Assembly (NCBI RefSeq): GCF_010858045.1
Contig: NZ_JAAGVC010000039.1
Span: forward strand, 1-50,263
DNA from: Nocardia cyriacigeorgica
GTDB lineage: Bacteria > Actinomycetota > Actinomycetes > Mycobacteriales > Mycobacteriaceae
Direction of reading: 5' to 3'
DNA length: 50,263 bases
In this document: positions 17,312-25,936 of the stretch, piece by piece
Position numbering within the stretch: position 1 is the first letter of the stretch
How the letters are laid out: each line of letters starts with the position of its first letter
Program-made: the position numbers and the translations under genes
The notes under the pieces: generated by a model
Told to the model about the DNA's origin: nothing
Databases searched by the model: none
What the model saw: the letters and a program-made list of their open reading frames with translations, nothing else

Positions 17312-17578
17312 GTGTTCGCCACCGCAACCACCCCTCCGACATCGATCACCGGCTGGCTCGCCGAGCGCGTCGCCGACTACACCGGACGCGCCGCGCACCA
17401 GGTGGATCCTGCCGTCCCGCTCGCCGAACTCGGCCTCGACTCCGTCTCGGCGGTGGCGCTGTGCGGGGAGATCGAGGACCGCTGGTCGATCGAGGTGGAT
17501 CCGACCCTGGTGTTCGACTATCCGACCATCGCGGATATCGCCGCGTTCCTCGCCATCGACACCACCTGCGCGGCGTGA
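17312..17578 (+). CDS. Free-standing acyl carrier protein
   Basis: The product is 88 residues. The attachment serine is Ser44 in AELGLDSVSAVALCGEIE, followed by the usual VFDYPTIADIAAFL, so it is a PKS-type carrier rather than the fatty acid synthase AcpP. GTG 17312 is chosen because GGGAG lies about six bases upstream; an in-frame GTG at 17276 that overlaps the FAAL stop would add 12 residues without similarity to carriers. Its TGA overlaps the ATG of the PKS (17578). It should accept the fatty acyl group from the FAAL and present it to the ketosynthase. Confidence 0.9.
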   Translation: MFATATTPPTSITGWLAERVADYTGRAAHQVDPAVPLAELGLDSVSAVALCGEIEDRWSIEVDPTLVFDYPTIADIAAFLAIDTTCAA

Positions 17579-20500
17579 TGAGTTCGCCTACCGGATCCGA
17601 GAGTTCGCGCGAGCACGCCGATATCGCCGTCGTCGGTATCGACTGCCGATTCCCCGGCGCCGCCGACCCGGCCGCACTGTGGCGGCTGCTGATCGAAGGC
17701 GACGAAGCCATCTCCGAGGTTCCGCTGAACCGCTGGGCGGCCGAGGACGTCCACGATCCGGCCGGCGGTCCCGGCACCATCAACAACCGCGGCGGTGGAT
17801 TCCTCACCGACGCCGACGTTTTCGACCACGCATTCTTCGGCATCACCCCGCGCGAGGCGGCCGCGATGGACCCGCAGCAGCGGCTGCTGCTGCACACCGC
17901 GTGGCGCGCCCTGGAAGACGCCACCCTCGATCCGCGAGCCCAGGCCGGGTCCCGCACCGGCGTGTACGTCGGTGTGATGGCCAACGAGTGGGCGAATGTG
18001 CAGATGAGCGACTATTCCGCGATCACCGCGCAGCACGGGTCGGGCAACGGGTACTTCATGACCGCCAACCGGCTGTCCTACCAGCTGGATCTGCGGGGTC
18101 CCAGCATGGCTGTCGACACCGCGTGCTCGTCGTCGCTGAGCGCCGTCCACCTCGCCTGCACCGCCTTGGCCTCGGGGGAATGCGATCAGGCGCTGGCCGG
18201 TGGAGTGAACCTCGTGCTGACGCCCGCGGTCGGCATCTTCTACACCCAGGCCGGCCTGTCGGCGCCCGACGCGCGATGCAAACCGTTCAGCGGCTCGGCC
18301 GACGGCATCGTCCGCGGCGAGGGCGCGGCCGTGCTGGTGCTGCGCAGGCTGGCCGACGCGCAAGCCGCCGGACTGCCGATCTACGCGGTGATCAAGGGCA
18401 GTGCCGTCAACTCCGACGGCCGCAGCAACGGCATCACCGCGCCGAACCGGTGGGCGCAGCAGCAGGTCGTCGAGCAGGCCTACCAGCGCGCCGGGGTGCG
18501 GGCCCAGGAGGTGGATTTCATCGAGGCGCACGGCACCGGCACGGTGCTCGGCGACATGATCGAGGTCAAGGCGCTGGGCGCACTGCACACAGGCCGCGCC
18601 CGGCCCTGCGGCATCGGTTCGGTCAAAGGCAATCTCGGGCACACCGAGGGCGCGGCCGGCATCGCGGGGCTGATCAAGGTCGCGCTCGGCCTGCACCATC
18701 GACTGGTGCCGCCGACCCGGTTCGCCGAGACCGAGAATCCGAAACTGCGGCTCGCACAGCACGGCTTGCGTCTGCTGGGAGAGGCCATGCCGCTCGGTGA
18801 GCAAGCGGTGGGCGGGGTGAGCAGCTTCGGTGTCGGCGGGACGAATGCGCATATCGTGCTGGGGAGTGCGCCGATGTCATCGCCACCCGCTGCCGTCGGC
18901 CGCGCGCCGGAATCTGGCTCGCAGGCTGCCGGCGGTTCGGCTGGTGCGGTCGGCGGTCCTTCGGTGTCTGCGGACACGGTTGACCGGCCGGGCCGAGATG
19001 CGCTGCCGGACCATCCGGTCGACGGTGGAGTGCGGTCGGCGGACACCGATGACGGTGTGGGCCTGGATGGTCACGGCGACCCGGTGGCCGGCGCTGGTGT
19101 GCTGACACTGTCGGCGGACACCACCGACGGGTTGCGCCGTAACGCGGCACGGATGGCCGACGCGGTGGCCGCCCTGCCTCGTGATCGGTTCGCGCAGCTG
19201 TGCTGGACGAGCAATCAGGTCAAGGCCTCCGGTCGGCAGCGGCTCGCGGTCGTCGCCGCCGATCGGGACGAGGCGATCGAGCAGCTGCGGCGGGCACCGG
19301 ACAGCAGTGTCGCCCAGCCGGTGTCCGCCGGGTGGATGTTCAGCGGGCAGGGCGCGCAGTTCGCCGGAATGGCGCGCGCGCTCGACGCGGCGAGCCGAGG
19401 CTTTCGCCGGGCGCTGCGCACGGTCGACGACGCCATGCGCGCGCACCTCGGGCGGTCCGTGCGCGCACTGCTGCTCGACGACACCGCCCACATCGACAGC
19501 ACCGAACTGGCGCAGCCGGCGATCTTCGCGATGGAGTACGCGCTCGCGCGTGCCCTGGCCGAGACGGGGCTGCGCCCGGCCTGGCTACTCGGGCACAGCA
19601 TCGGCGAATACGCGGCCGCGGTCGTCGCGGGCGTGCTCGACCTGGACGACGCCTGCCGGCTGGTGGTGCTGCGCGGCGCGCTGATGCGGCGGCTGCCCGG
19701 CGGCGGCGCGATGCTCGCGGTGCGCGCCGGCGAATCCGCGGTGGCCGACCTGCTCGCCGAGGAACCCGAGGTCGCGATCGCCGCCGTCAACGGACCGGCC
19801 GACCTCGTGCTCTCCGGCGATGCCGCCGCGCTCGCACGCATCGATGAGATCCTGGCCGAGCGTGCGGTGAGCACCAAGACGCTCACCGTCTCCCACGCGT
19901 TCCACAGCCCTCGCATGGAACCCATGCTGGCCGAGTTCGAGTCCGCCGCGCACGCCTGCACCTACCGCGCGCCGAACCTGCCGATCTACTCGACCGTGCG
20001 CGGGCGTCTGCTCGCGCCCGGCGAAACGATGGACGCCGCCTACTGGACCGAACACATCCGCGCCACCGTCCGGTTCGGCCAGGCCGTCGACGCCGCACTC
20101 GGCACCGAACCGACCCACCTGATCGAGGTGGGACCGCGTCGCGTGCTGACACCGATGATCAACCGCATCCGACCCGAGTTCGCCGGCCGCTGCCTGGTTC
20201 CCAGCCCCGGCCCAGGCGCCACCGGCCACGAATTCGCCGGCACCATCGCCGCCCTGTACCGCGACGGCTTCGACCCGGACTGGGACCGGCTCTACGAACC
20301 CGCGCACCGAGTGCGTCACCGGCTGCCGGTGTACGAGTTCAGCACCGAACACCGTTTCTGGTTCGACCCGCCCGCCCCGCACAGCGCACAGCAGCGACCA
20401 CAACTCGGCGCGACAGCACCGGCACCCCGCGAACAGCAGAACACCGATCATCCGGCACAACCCGAAGTACGAACCCGCACGGCCACATCCGAACACTCCG

Positions 20501-22101
20501 AGGACATCACCACCATGGACCAGATGATCGCGCTCTTCCGCGAACAGAACGCGCTACTGGCGAAGCTCGCGCACGGGGCCGCCGGTCCCGCCGCAGCGGC
20601 TACCGACGGCGCGCGGACGTCCGGTCAGGAGGCCATCGGCGTTGTCTACGCGGAAGCGGCCAGGGTGAGCGGCTACCCGGCCGACCGGCTGCGCAACGCC
20701 CAAACTCTCAGCGGCGACCTGGGATTCGATTCGATCATGACCGCCGACCTGTTCACCGGAATCGTCCGCCGGATGCCCGGGCTGGTCATCGATCCGGCTC
20801 GCTTCGGGGAGCAGGCGACGCTCGGCGAGGTGGTCGAGTACGTCGCGGCGGGTGGTGCCGCGACAGCGCCCACTGCTGCGGCCCCTGAACCGCACGTCGT
20901 ACCCGAGTTCCGCATCAGCGAGTTCGCCGAGGTGAAGGCGATCGAGGGCAGGCTCGCCGGGGCGCAGGCGCTCGGCCTGGCCAATCCGTACTTCCTGGTC
21001 AACGACGGCGTCACCCGCGACACCTCGGTGATCGACGGTGTGCCGGTGCTGAATTTCTCCAGCTACAACTATCTCGGCCTGTCGGGGCATCCGGCGGTCG
21101 TCTCGGCCGTGCAGGACGCCGTCGCCCGGTACGGCAGCTCGTGCTCGGCCAGCCGGGTGCTCTCCGGGGAGAAGCCGGTGCATCGGGAGCTGGAAGCCGA
21201 ACTCGCCGCGCTGCTCGGCACCGAGGACGCGATGGCGCTGGTGGGCGGGCATTCCACGAACGTCACCATCATCGGGCATATCGTCGGGCCGCAGGATCTG
21301 GTGATCCACGACAGCCTGGCCCACGACAGCATCCTGCAGGGCTGCAAGCTCTCCGGCGCCACCCGCAGACCGTTCCCGCACAACGACCACGCCGCCCTCG
21401 ACCGGATGCTGAGCGAACTGCGGCACCGGTATCGCCGGGTGCTGATCCTCATCGAAGGCGTGTACAGCCAGGACGGCGACATCCCCGACCTGCCCGCCAT
21501 CATCGAGATCAAGAACAAGCACCGGGCGCTGCTGATGATCGACGAAGCGCACAGCGTCGGCGTGCTCGGCGCGGGCGGCGGCGGCATCGGCGAGTACTAC
21601 GGGGTGGATCGCGGCGAGGTCGAGCTGTGGTCGGGCACGATGTCGAAGGCGCTGGCCGGGTGCGGTGGGTATGTCGCGGGCAGCGCGGAGCTGATCCGGT
21701 TCCTGAAATACACCACGCCCGGCTTCGTCTACAGCGTCGGCATGACCCCGATGAACGCGGCGGCCTCGGCGGCGGCGATCCGCCTGCTGCGCACCGATCC
21801 GGAACCGCTGGCGCGGCTGCGTCGCAACGCCGAACTGTTCCTGAAGCTGGCGAAGGACGCCGGGATCGACACCGGCGACAGCCACGACACCCCGATCATC
21901 CCGTGCATCGTCGGCGATTCGCTGAAGACGCTGACGCTGTCGAACGCGCTACTGCGACGCGGGATCAACGTCAACCCGATCCTGTATCCAGCTGTCCCAG
22001 AAGATCTGGCGCGACTGCGGTTCTTCGTCACCGCCTGCCACAGTGAGCAGCAGATCCGCGAGGCCGTCGCGATCCTCGCCGAAGAGCTGGCACTGCTATA
22101 A
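17578..22101 (+). CDS. Polyketide synthase fused to alpha-oxoamine synthase (KS-AT-ACP-AOS)
   Basis: The product is 1507 residues. Ketosynthase about 14-430: Cys183 in DTACSSSLSA, His318 in EAHGTGT, His355 in GNLGHTEG. A low-complexity Gly/Ala/Asp linker spans about 435-520. Acyltransferase about 584-880: Ser674 in GHSIGEYAA and HAFH at 773-776, the usual malonyl-CoA signature. ACP about 1020-1095 with Ser1052 in GFDSIM. Alpha-oxoamine synthase about 1113-1507: FSSYNYLGL, IDEAHSVGVLG and PLP lysine Lys1357 in SGTMSKALAGCGGY. There are no KR, DH, ER or TE domains. Expected action: one malonyl extension to a beta-keto thioester, then decarboxylative condensation with an amino acid, which also releases the chain. 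RedL of undecylprodigiosin synthesis has the same order in a single protein. The stop is seven bases before hisI. Confidence 0.93.
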   Translation: MSSPTGSESSREHADIAVVGIDCRFPGAADPAALWRLLIEGDEAISEVPLNRWAAEDVHDPAGGPGTINNRGGGFLTDADVFDHAFFGITPREAAAMDPQQRLLLHTAWRALEDATLDPRAQAGSRTGVYVGVMANEWANVQMSDYSAITAQHGSGNGYFMTANRLSYQLDLRGPSMAVDTACSSSLSAVHLACTALASGECDQALAGGVNLVLTPAVGIFYTQAGLSAPDARCKPFSGSADGIVRGEGAAVLVLRRLADAQAAGLPIYAVIKGSAVNSDGRSNGITAPNRWAQQQVVEQAYQRAGVRAQEVDFIEAHGTGTVLGDMIEVKALGALHTGRARPCGIGSVKGNLGHTEGAAGIAGLIKVALGLHHRLVPPTRFAETENPKLRLAQHGLRLLGEAMPLGEQAVGGVSSFGVGGTNAHIVLGSAPMSSPPAAVGRAPESGSQAAGGSAGAVGGPSVSADTVDRPGRDALPDHPVDGGVRSADTDDGVGLDGHGDPVAGAGVLTLSADTTDGLRRNAARMADAVAALPRDRFAQLCWTSNQVKASGRQRLAVVAADRDEAIEQLRRAPDSSVAQPVSAGWMFSGQGAQFAGMARALDAASRGFRRALRTVDDAMRAHLGRSVRALLLDDTAHIDSTELAQPAIFAMEYALARALAETGLRPAWLLGHSIGEYAAAVVAGVLDLDDACRLVVLRGALMRRLPGGGAMLAVRAGESAVADLLAEEPEVAIAAVNGPADLVLSGDAAALARIDEILAERAVSTKTLTVSHAFHSPRMEPMLAEFESAAHACTYRAPNLPIYSTVRGRLLAPGETMDAAYWTEHIRATVRFGQAVDAALGTEPTHLIEVGPRRVLTPMINRIRPEFAGRCLVPSPGPGATGHEFAGTIAALYRDGFDPDWDRLYEPAHRVRHRLPVYEFSTEHRFWFDPPAPHSAQQRPQLGATAPAPREQQNTDHPAQPEVRTRTATSEHSEDITTMDQMIALFREQNALLAKLAHGAAGPAAAATDGARTSGQEAIGVVYAEAARVSGYPADRLRNAQTLSGDLGFDSIMTADLFTGIVRRMPGLVIDPARFGEQATLGEVVEYVAAGGAATAPTAAAPEPHVVPEFRISEFAEVKAIEGRLAGAQALGLANPYFLVNDGVTRDTSVIDGVPVLNFSSYNYLGLSGHPAVVSAVQDAVARYGSSCSASRVLSGEKPVHRELEAELAALLGTEDAMALVGGHSTNVTIIGHIVGPQDLVIHDSLAHDSILQGCKLSGATRRPFPHNDHAALDRMLSELRHRYRRVLILIEGVYSQDGDIPDLPAIIEIKNKHRALLMIDEAHSVGVLGAGGGGIGEYYGVDRGEVELWSGTMSKALAGCGGYVAGSAELIRFLKYTTPGFVYSVGMTPMNAAASAAAIRLLRTDPEPLARLRRNAELFLKLAKDAGIDTGDSHDTPIIPCIVGDSLKTLTLSNALLRRGINVNPILYPAVPEDLARLRFFVTACHSEQQIREAVAILAEELALL

Positions 22102-22108
22102 CGGTGGC

Positions 22109-22462
22109 ATGACTCTGGATCCAGCCATCGCCGCTCGCCTCAAGCGCAACGAGGCCGGCCTGTTCTCCGCCGTCGCGCAGGAACGGGGCACCGGCGATGT
22201 GCTGATGGTCGCGTGGATGGACGACGAGGCGCTGGCCCGCACCCTCGCCACCCGCAAGGCCACCTACTACTCGCGCTCACGCGGCCAGTACTGGGTGAAG
22301 GGGGAGACCTCCGGTCACACCCAGTACGTGCACGAGGTGCGCCTGGATTGCGATGGCGACACCGTGCTGCTCACCGTCGATCAGGTGGGCGCGGCCTGCC
22401 ACACCGGCACCCACACCTGCTTCGATGCGGATGTGCTGCTCGCCGCCGGTTCCGAGGGCTGA
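22109..22462 (+). CDS. hisI: Phosphoribosyl-AMP cyclohydrolase
   Basis: The product is 117 residues. It opens the adenine ring of phosphoribosyl-AMP, the third step of histidine synthesis. Zinc and magnesium ligands are visible in EVRLDCDGDTVLL and in QVGAACHTGTHTCF; ATYYSRSRGQYWVKGETSG is the family core. It lacks the HisE pyrophosphohydrolase domain, so hisE must be elsewhere. ATG 22109 follows the PKS stop by seven bases with only a weak ribosome binding site (GGTGG), so expression probably depends on read-through from the lipid unit. Its stop abuts that of the convergent MarR gene. Confidence 0.96.
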   Translation: MTLDPAIAARLKRNEAGLFSAVAQERGTGDVLMVAWMDDEALARTLATRKATYYSRSRGQYWVKGETSGHTQYVHEVRLDCDGDTVLLTVDQVGAACHTGTHTCFDADVLLAAGSEG

Positions 22463-22951
22463 TCAGAAACCGGAGGGTTCGCCCTTGGTGCGGGGGACAC
22501 CGAGCCGGTCGGCCAGTTGGGTGGCCATCGCCTCGCCCAGGTCGGCGAGGGTGGAGATCTGACCGGCGTCGAGACCGTCGAAAACCAGCGAGCGGATCGC
22601 GTCGAGGTATCCGGGCGCGGCCTCGACGACTTTCGTGTACCCGTCATCGGTGAGGACGGCCTGGACACCACGCCGTCCGGCGGTGACGGTGCGCTCGGCC
22701 CAGCCCATCCGCTCCAGCTTGGACACCACATGAGACAGTCGCGATAGCGATGCGTTTGCCCTGTGGGCAAGCTCACTCATCTGAAGCCGGTGTCCCGGCT
22801 CCTCCGACAGCAGCGACAGCACCCAGAATTCGAAGTGCGTGAGTCCGGCCTCGCGTTGCAGCTGGGTGTCCAAAGTGCCCGGCAGGCGTGTCATCAACGC
22901 GACAATCGCCCGCCAAGCTCGCTGTTCTACTGGGTTTAGCCACTTCGTCAC
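22463..22951 (-). CDS. MarR family transcriptional regulator
   Basis: The product is 162 residues. The winged helix runs from about 45 to 115: LTHFEFWVLSLLS, then SELAHRANASLSRLSHVVSKLE as the helix-turn-helix and the wing AERTVTAGRRGVQAVLTDDG. The dimerising helices are at both ends. GTG 22951 is the start, with GAAGG at good spacing. It is convergent with hisI with no intergenic base: the two stop codons together read TGATCA. Its targets are unknown; it is the only regulator next to the FAAL-PKS unit, so control of that unit is possible but unproven. Confidence 0.9.
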   Translation of the reverse strand: MTKWLNPVEQRAWRAIVALMTRLPGTLDTQLQREAGLTHFEFWVLSLLSEEPGHRLQMSELAHRANASLSRLSHVVSKLERMGWAERTVTAGRRGVQAVLTDDGYTKVVEAAPGYLDAIRSLVFDGLDAGQISTLADLGEAMATQLADRLGVPRTKGEPSGF

Positions 22952-23066
22952 TGTGCGCCTTCTCTCGAGCCAAGTGACGTGGTCGTGCCCTGACAGTCAC
23001 CCGCGCCCACGAGTTTGCCACGACTTCGCTCGACCGTCTGCGAGACACGAAACGACGTGAGGTCAC

Positions 23067-23687
23067 TCACAGGTTGTCGGGGCGGCGTCCCTCCGCGCGG
23101 GGTGCGGTGCCGGGTTCGCGGACCGGCCGGCCGGTGTCGATCGGCGCCGAACCGCCCGACTGCACGAGCGCCTTGGCTTCCGCGCGCCGCCGCCACCCGC
23201 GCCGCACCACCAGGAACAGCACGAACAGGAAGATCAGCGCGGCGATGATCGCGCCGGTGAGCGAGGCGCCGCGGAAGGCGGGCGCGTCGACGTCCATGAT
23301 GCGTTCGCCGGCGTGCGCGGCATTGTTGCCGCCGAGCACCACCGTCAGCGTCATCAGGTTCGGAATCGCGAAGACCAGGGCCAGCACCACGGCCCCGCCC
23401 GCGATGACCTTGCCGCCGCGTCGCCGCCATACCAGCGCCGCGACGAGCAACAGCAACAACGGGATGGCGGTACACAGTCCGCCGTAGACCAGGCCCCAGC
23501 CGATGCCCTTGGAGAAGCTGCCGTTGACCATCTCGCCCACCCGCTGGGCCCACCAGCGGGGAATGAACGCGGCGAGAATCAGATAGGCGACGATCAGTAC
23601 GACGACCAGGACCGCACCCGCGATGATCCGGGTGCGCCAGGAGATCGTGGAGGTCCGCGTGTCCGGCGTGCGCTCGGGCGTGGTCAT
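23067..23687 (-). CDS. Four-helix membrane protein, unknown function
   Basis: The product is 206 residues with four hydrophobic segments (about 20-45, 68-88, 96-118 and 140-162) and a basic, Pro-rich tail of some 40 residues ending GRRPDNL. No family is recognised. Start ATG 23687. It lies upstream of the MarR gene on the same strand, separated by about 115 bases, and occupies the place of the cation-transport gene chaA between hisI and the peroxiredoxin in M. tuberculosis, but it shows no transporter motif. Confidence 0.65.
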   Translation of the reverse strand: MTTPERTPDTRTSTISWRTRIIAGAVLVVVLIVAYLILAAFIPRWWAQRVGEMVNGSFSKGIGWGLVYGGLCTAIPLLLLLVAALVWRRRGGKVIAGGAVVLALVFAIPNLMTLTVVLGGNNAAHAGERIMDVDAPAFRGASLTGAIIAALIFLFVLFLVVRRGWRRRAEAKALVQSGGSAPIDTGRPVREPGTAPRAEGRRPDNL

Positions 23688-23786
23688 GACTCCAGCGTAG
23701 GTTGCCCGGGGACGACGGCGCGGGTGCTCGGACGGTGTTTCGGCAGGAAAAGTGCCGGTCCGGGGGGCACCCGGACCGGCGATGGA

Positions 23787-24248
23787 TCATTTACCGCGTT
23801 CGCGCAGGAATTGCAGCGCCTCGTCGGCGTGCACGTTGGCGCGCAGTTCACCGGTGATGACGGTGAGCACGGTGCGGTCGGTATCGATGACGAAGGTCTG
23901 GCGCTTGACCGGAGCCAGCTTGCCGAGCAAGCCACGCTTGACGCCGAACTGCTGAGCCACCGCGCCATCGGCATCCGACAGCAGCGGATAACCGAGGCGC
24001 TGCTTGTCGGCGAATCCGGCCTGGGTGTCGACCGCGTCGGTGCTGATACCGGCACAGCTCGCGCCGAGCGCGGCGAACTCCTCGGCCAGATCACGGAAAT
24101 GGCAGGCCTCGGCCGTGCACACCGGAGTATTGGCGGCGGGGTAGAAGAAGAGCACGAGCGGCCCGTCGGCGAGCAGCTCGTCGAGGGAACGTTTGGTGCC
24201 TGATTGATCGGGGAGCTCGAACTGCGGAGCGAGCTGGCCAGTCTTCAT
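23787..24248 (-). CDS. bcp: Peroxiredoxin, BCP/PrxQ type
   Basis: The product is 153 residues. It reduces hydrogen peroxide and organic peroxides with thiols. The peroxidatic Cys44 lies in YPAANTPVCTAEACHF and the resolving Cys49 is five residues on, the spacing of atypical two-Cys BCP enzymes. APQFELPDQSG near the N-terminus and the C-terminal LQFLRERGK also fit. The M. tuberculosis order has bcpB in the same place, divergent from trpE, so this is probably its orthologue. The start is ATG 24248, 62 bases from the divergent trpE start. Confidence 0.93.
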   Translation of the reverse strand: MKTGQLAPQFELPDQSGTKRSLDELLADGPLVLFFYPAANTPVCTAEACHFRDLAEEFAALGASCAGISTDAVDTQAGFADKQRLGYPLLSDADGAVAQQFGVKRGLLGKLAPVKRQTFVIDTDRTVLTVITGELRANVHADEALQFLRERGK

Positions 24249-24310
24249 GGACCGACCCTACCGGCGGGTGCGCCCATCGGCCTGTCGTAGCCGCCTGGGA
24301 TGATGGACCG

Positions 24311-25936
24311 ATGCAGGGCGCATCCCACCGCCAGGACACCACGGCCACCACGACCCGCGAACAGTTCCATCAGCTGGCCGCCGAGCATCGGGTGGTGCCG
24401 GTGACCCGAAAGGTGCTGGCGGACTCCGAGACTCCGCTGTCGGCCTACCGCAAGCTCGCCGGTGACCGGGCAGGCACCTTCCTGTTCGAATCGGCGGAGA
24501 ACGGGCGGTCGTGGTCGCGCTGGTCGTTCATCGGCGCGGGCAGCCCGTCGGCGCTGACCGTGGTCGACGGCGAGGCCGCCTGGCTCGGCGCCACCCCCGC
24601 TGACGCGCCCTCGGGCGGCGATCCGCTGGACGCGCTGCACCAGACCCTGGAACTGCTGCGCACCGAACGCATGCCGGGGCTGCCGCCGCTGACCGGCGGC
24701 ATGGTCGGCTACCTCGGCTACGACGCCGTGCGCCGGATGGAGCGGCTGCCGAACCTGGCCGCCGACGATCTGCGGCTGCCCGATCTGGTGCTGCTGCTGG
24801 CCACCGACCTCGCCGCCTTCGACCACCACGAGGGCGCCATCACCCTCATCGCGAACGCGGTGAACTGGAACGGCACCGCCGAGCGAGTCGACGAGGCCTA
24901 CGACGACGCCGTGGCCAGGCTGGACCGGATGACCGCCGCACTCGCCGCGCCCGCCGCATCGACGGTCTCGGTGTTCGACCAGCCCGAACCGCAGTACCGC
25001 CGCCAGCGCACCAGCGAGGAATTCGGCGCCGGGGTGCGCAGGCTGGTCAAGGAGATCGAGGCGGGCGAGGTCTTCCAGGTGGTGTTGTCGCAGCGCTTCG
25101 AGATGGACTACGACGGCGCCCCGATCGACCTCTACCGGATGCTGCGCGCCTCCAACCCGAGCCCGTACATGTACATGCTGCACGTGCCCGATGGCTCCGG
25201 CGGGACCGCGTTCTCCATCGTCGGCTCCAGCCCGGAATCGCTGGTGACGGTGAAGGAGGGCGTGGCCACCACCCACCCGATCGCCGGAACACGGTGGCGC
25301 GGCGCCACCGAGGAAGACGATCTGCTGCTGGAGAAGGGCCTGCTCGCCGACGAGAAGGAGAACGCCGAGCATCTGATGCTCGTCGACCTCGGCCGCAACG
25401 ATCTGGGCCGGGTCTGCCAGCCGGGCACGGTGCGGGTCACCGAATACCGGCATGTCGAGCGCTACAGCCACGTCATGCATCTGGTGTCGACGGTGTCCGG
25501 GCGGCTGGCGCCGGGCAAGATCGCGCTCGACGCGGTCCGCGCCTGCTTCCCGGCGGGCACGCTCTCGGGTGCGCCGAAGGTGCGGGCGATGGAGTTGATC
25601 GAGGAACTCGAACCCAGCCGCCGCGGCGTCTACGGCGGCGTGGTCGGTTATCTGGACTTCGCCGGCGACGCCGACACCGCGATCGCCATCCGCACCGCGC
25701 TGCTCAAGGACGGCACCGCCTACGTCCAGGCCGGTGCGGGTGTGGTCGCCGATTCCGAACCCGAATACGAAGACACCGAATCGCGCAACAAGGCCATGGC
25801 GGTGCTGCGGGCGGTGGCTGCGGCGAAGACCGTGCGGGCCTATCGGGCGGACCCCGAGACCGTCGCGGACACCGACGCCGGTACCGGCGCCGGGCCGGCG
25901 ACGAGCACCACCGGAATCGGCGAGGCGCCCGCATGA
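24311..25936 (+). CDS. trpE: Anthranilate synthase component I
   Basis: The product is 541 residues. It makes anthranilate from chorismate with ammonia from the TrpG subunit (not in this window). Chorismate-binding signatures include FQVVLSQRFEMD, IVGSSPESLV, HPIAGTRWRG, LVDLGRNDLGRVC and FPAGTLSGAPKVRAMELIEE. Feedback-site residues of the LLES type appear as FLFESAENG near residue 57. The start is ATG 24311, and the C-terminal 25 residues are a loose Ala/Thr/Gly tail. Its stop overlaps the next gene by four bases. Confidence 0.97.
   Translation: MQGASHRQDTTATTTREQFHQLAAEHRVVPVTRKVLADSETPLSAYRKLAGDRAGTFLFESAENGRSWSRWSFIGAGSPSALTVVDGEAAWLGATPADAPSGGDPLDALHQTLELLRTERMPGLPPLTGGMVGYLGYDAVRRMERLPNLAADDLRLPDLVLLLATDLAAFDHHEGAITLIANAVNWNGTAERVDEAYDDAVARLDRMTAALAAPAASTVSVFDQPEPQYRRQRTSEEFGAGVRRLVKEIEAGEVFQVVLSQRFEMDYDGAPIDLYRMLRASNPSPYMYMLHVPDGSGGTAFSIVGSSPESLVTVKEGVATTHPIAGTRWRGATEEDDLLLEKGLLADEKENAEHLMLVDLGRNDLGRVCQPGTVRVTEYRHVERYSHVMHLVSTVSGRLAPGKIALDAVRACFPAGTLSGAPKVRAMELIEELEPSRRGVYGGVVGYLDFAGDADTAIAIRTALLKDGTAYVQAGAGVVADSEPEYEDTESRNKAMAVLRAVAAAKTVRAYRADPETVADTDAGTGAGPATSTTGIGEAPA

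Noticed and set aside
14457..17342. A 961-codon minus-strand frame opposite impA, hisF and the FAAL
   Set aside because: The plus strand holds complete known genes throughout; the antisense product is low in hydrophobic core residues and rich in Arg, His and Gly.
17140..17577. Extension of the PKS upstream of ATG 17578
   Set aside because: The frame is open but covers the ACP gene in another phase and adds only Arg/His/Pro-rich sequence; ATG 17578 overlaps the ACP stop as expected for coupled genes.
15627..22101. FadD32-Pks13 mycolic acid condensation locus
   Set aside because: The FAAL-PKS pairing is similar, but the PKS has no thioesterase and no N-terminal ACP, and it ends in an oxoamine synthase.
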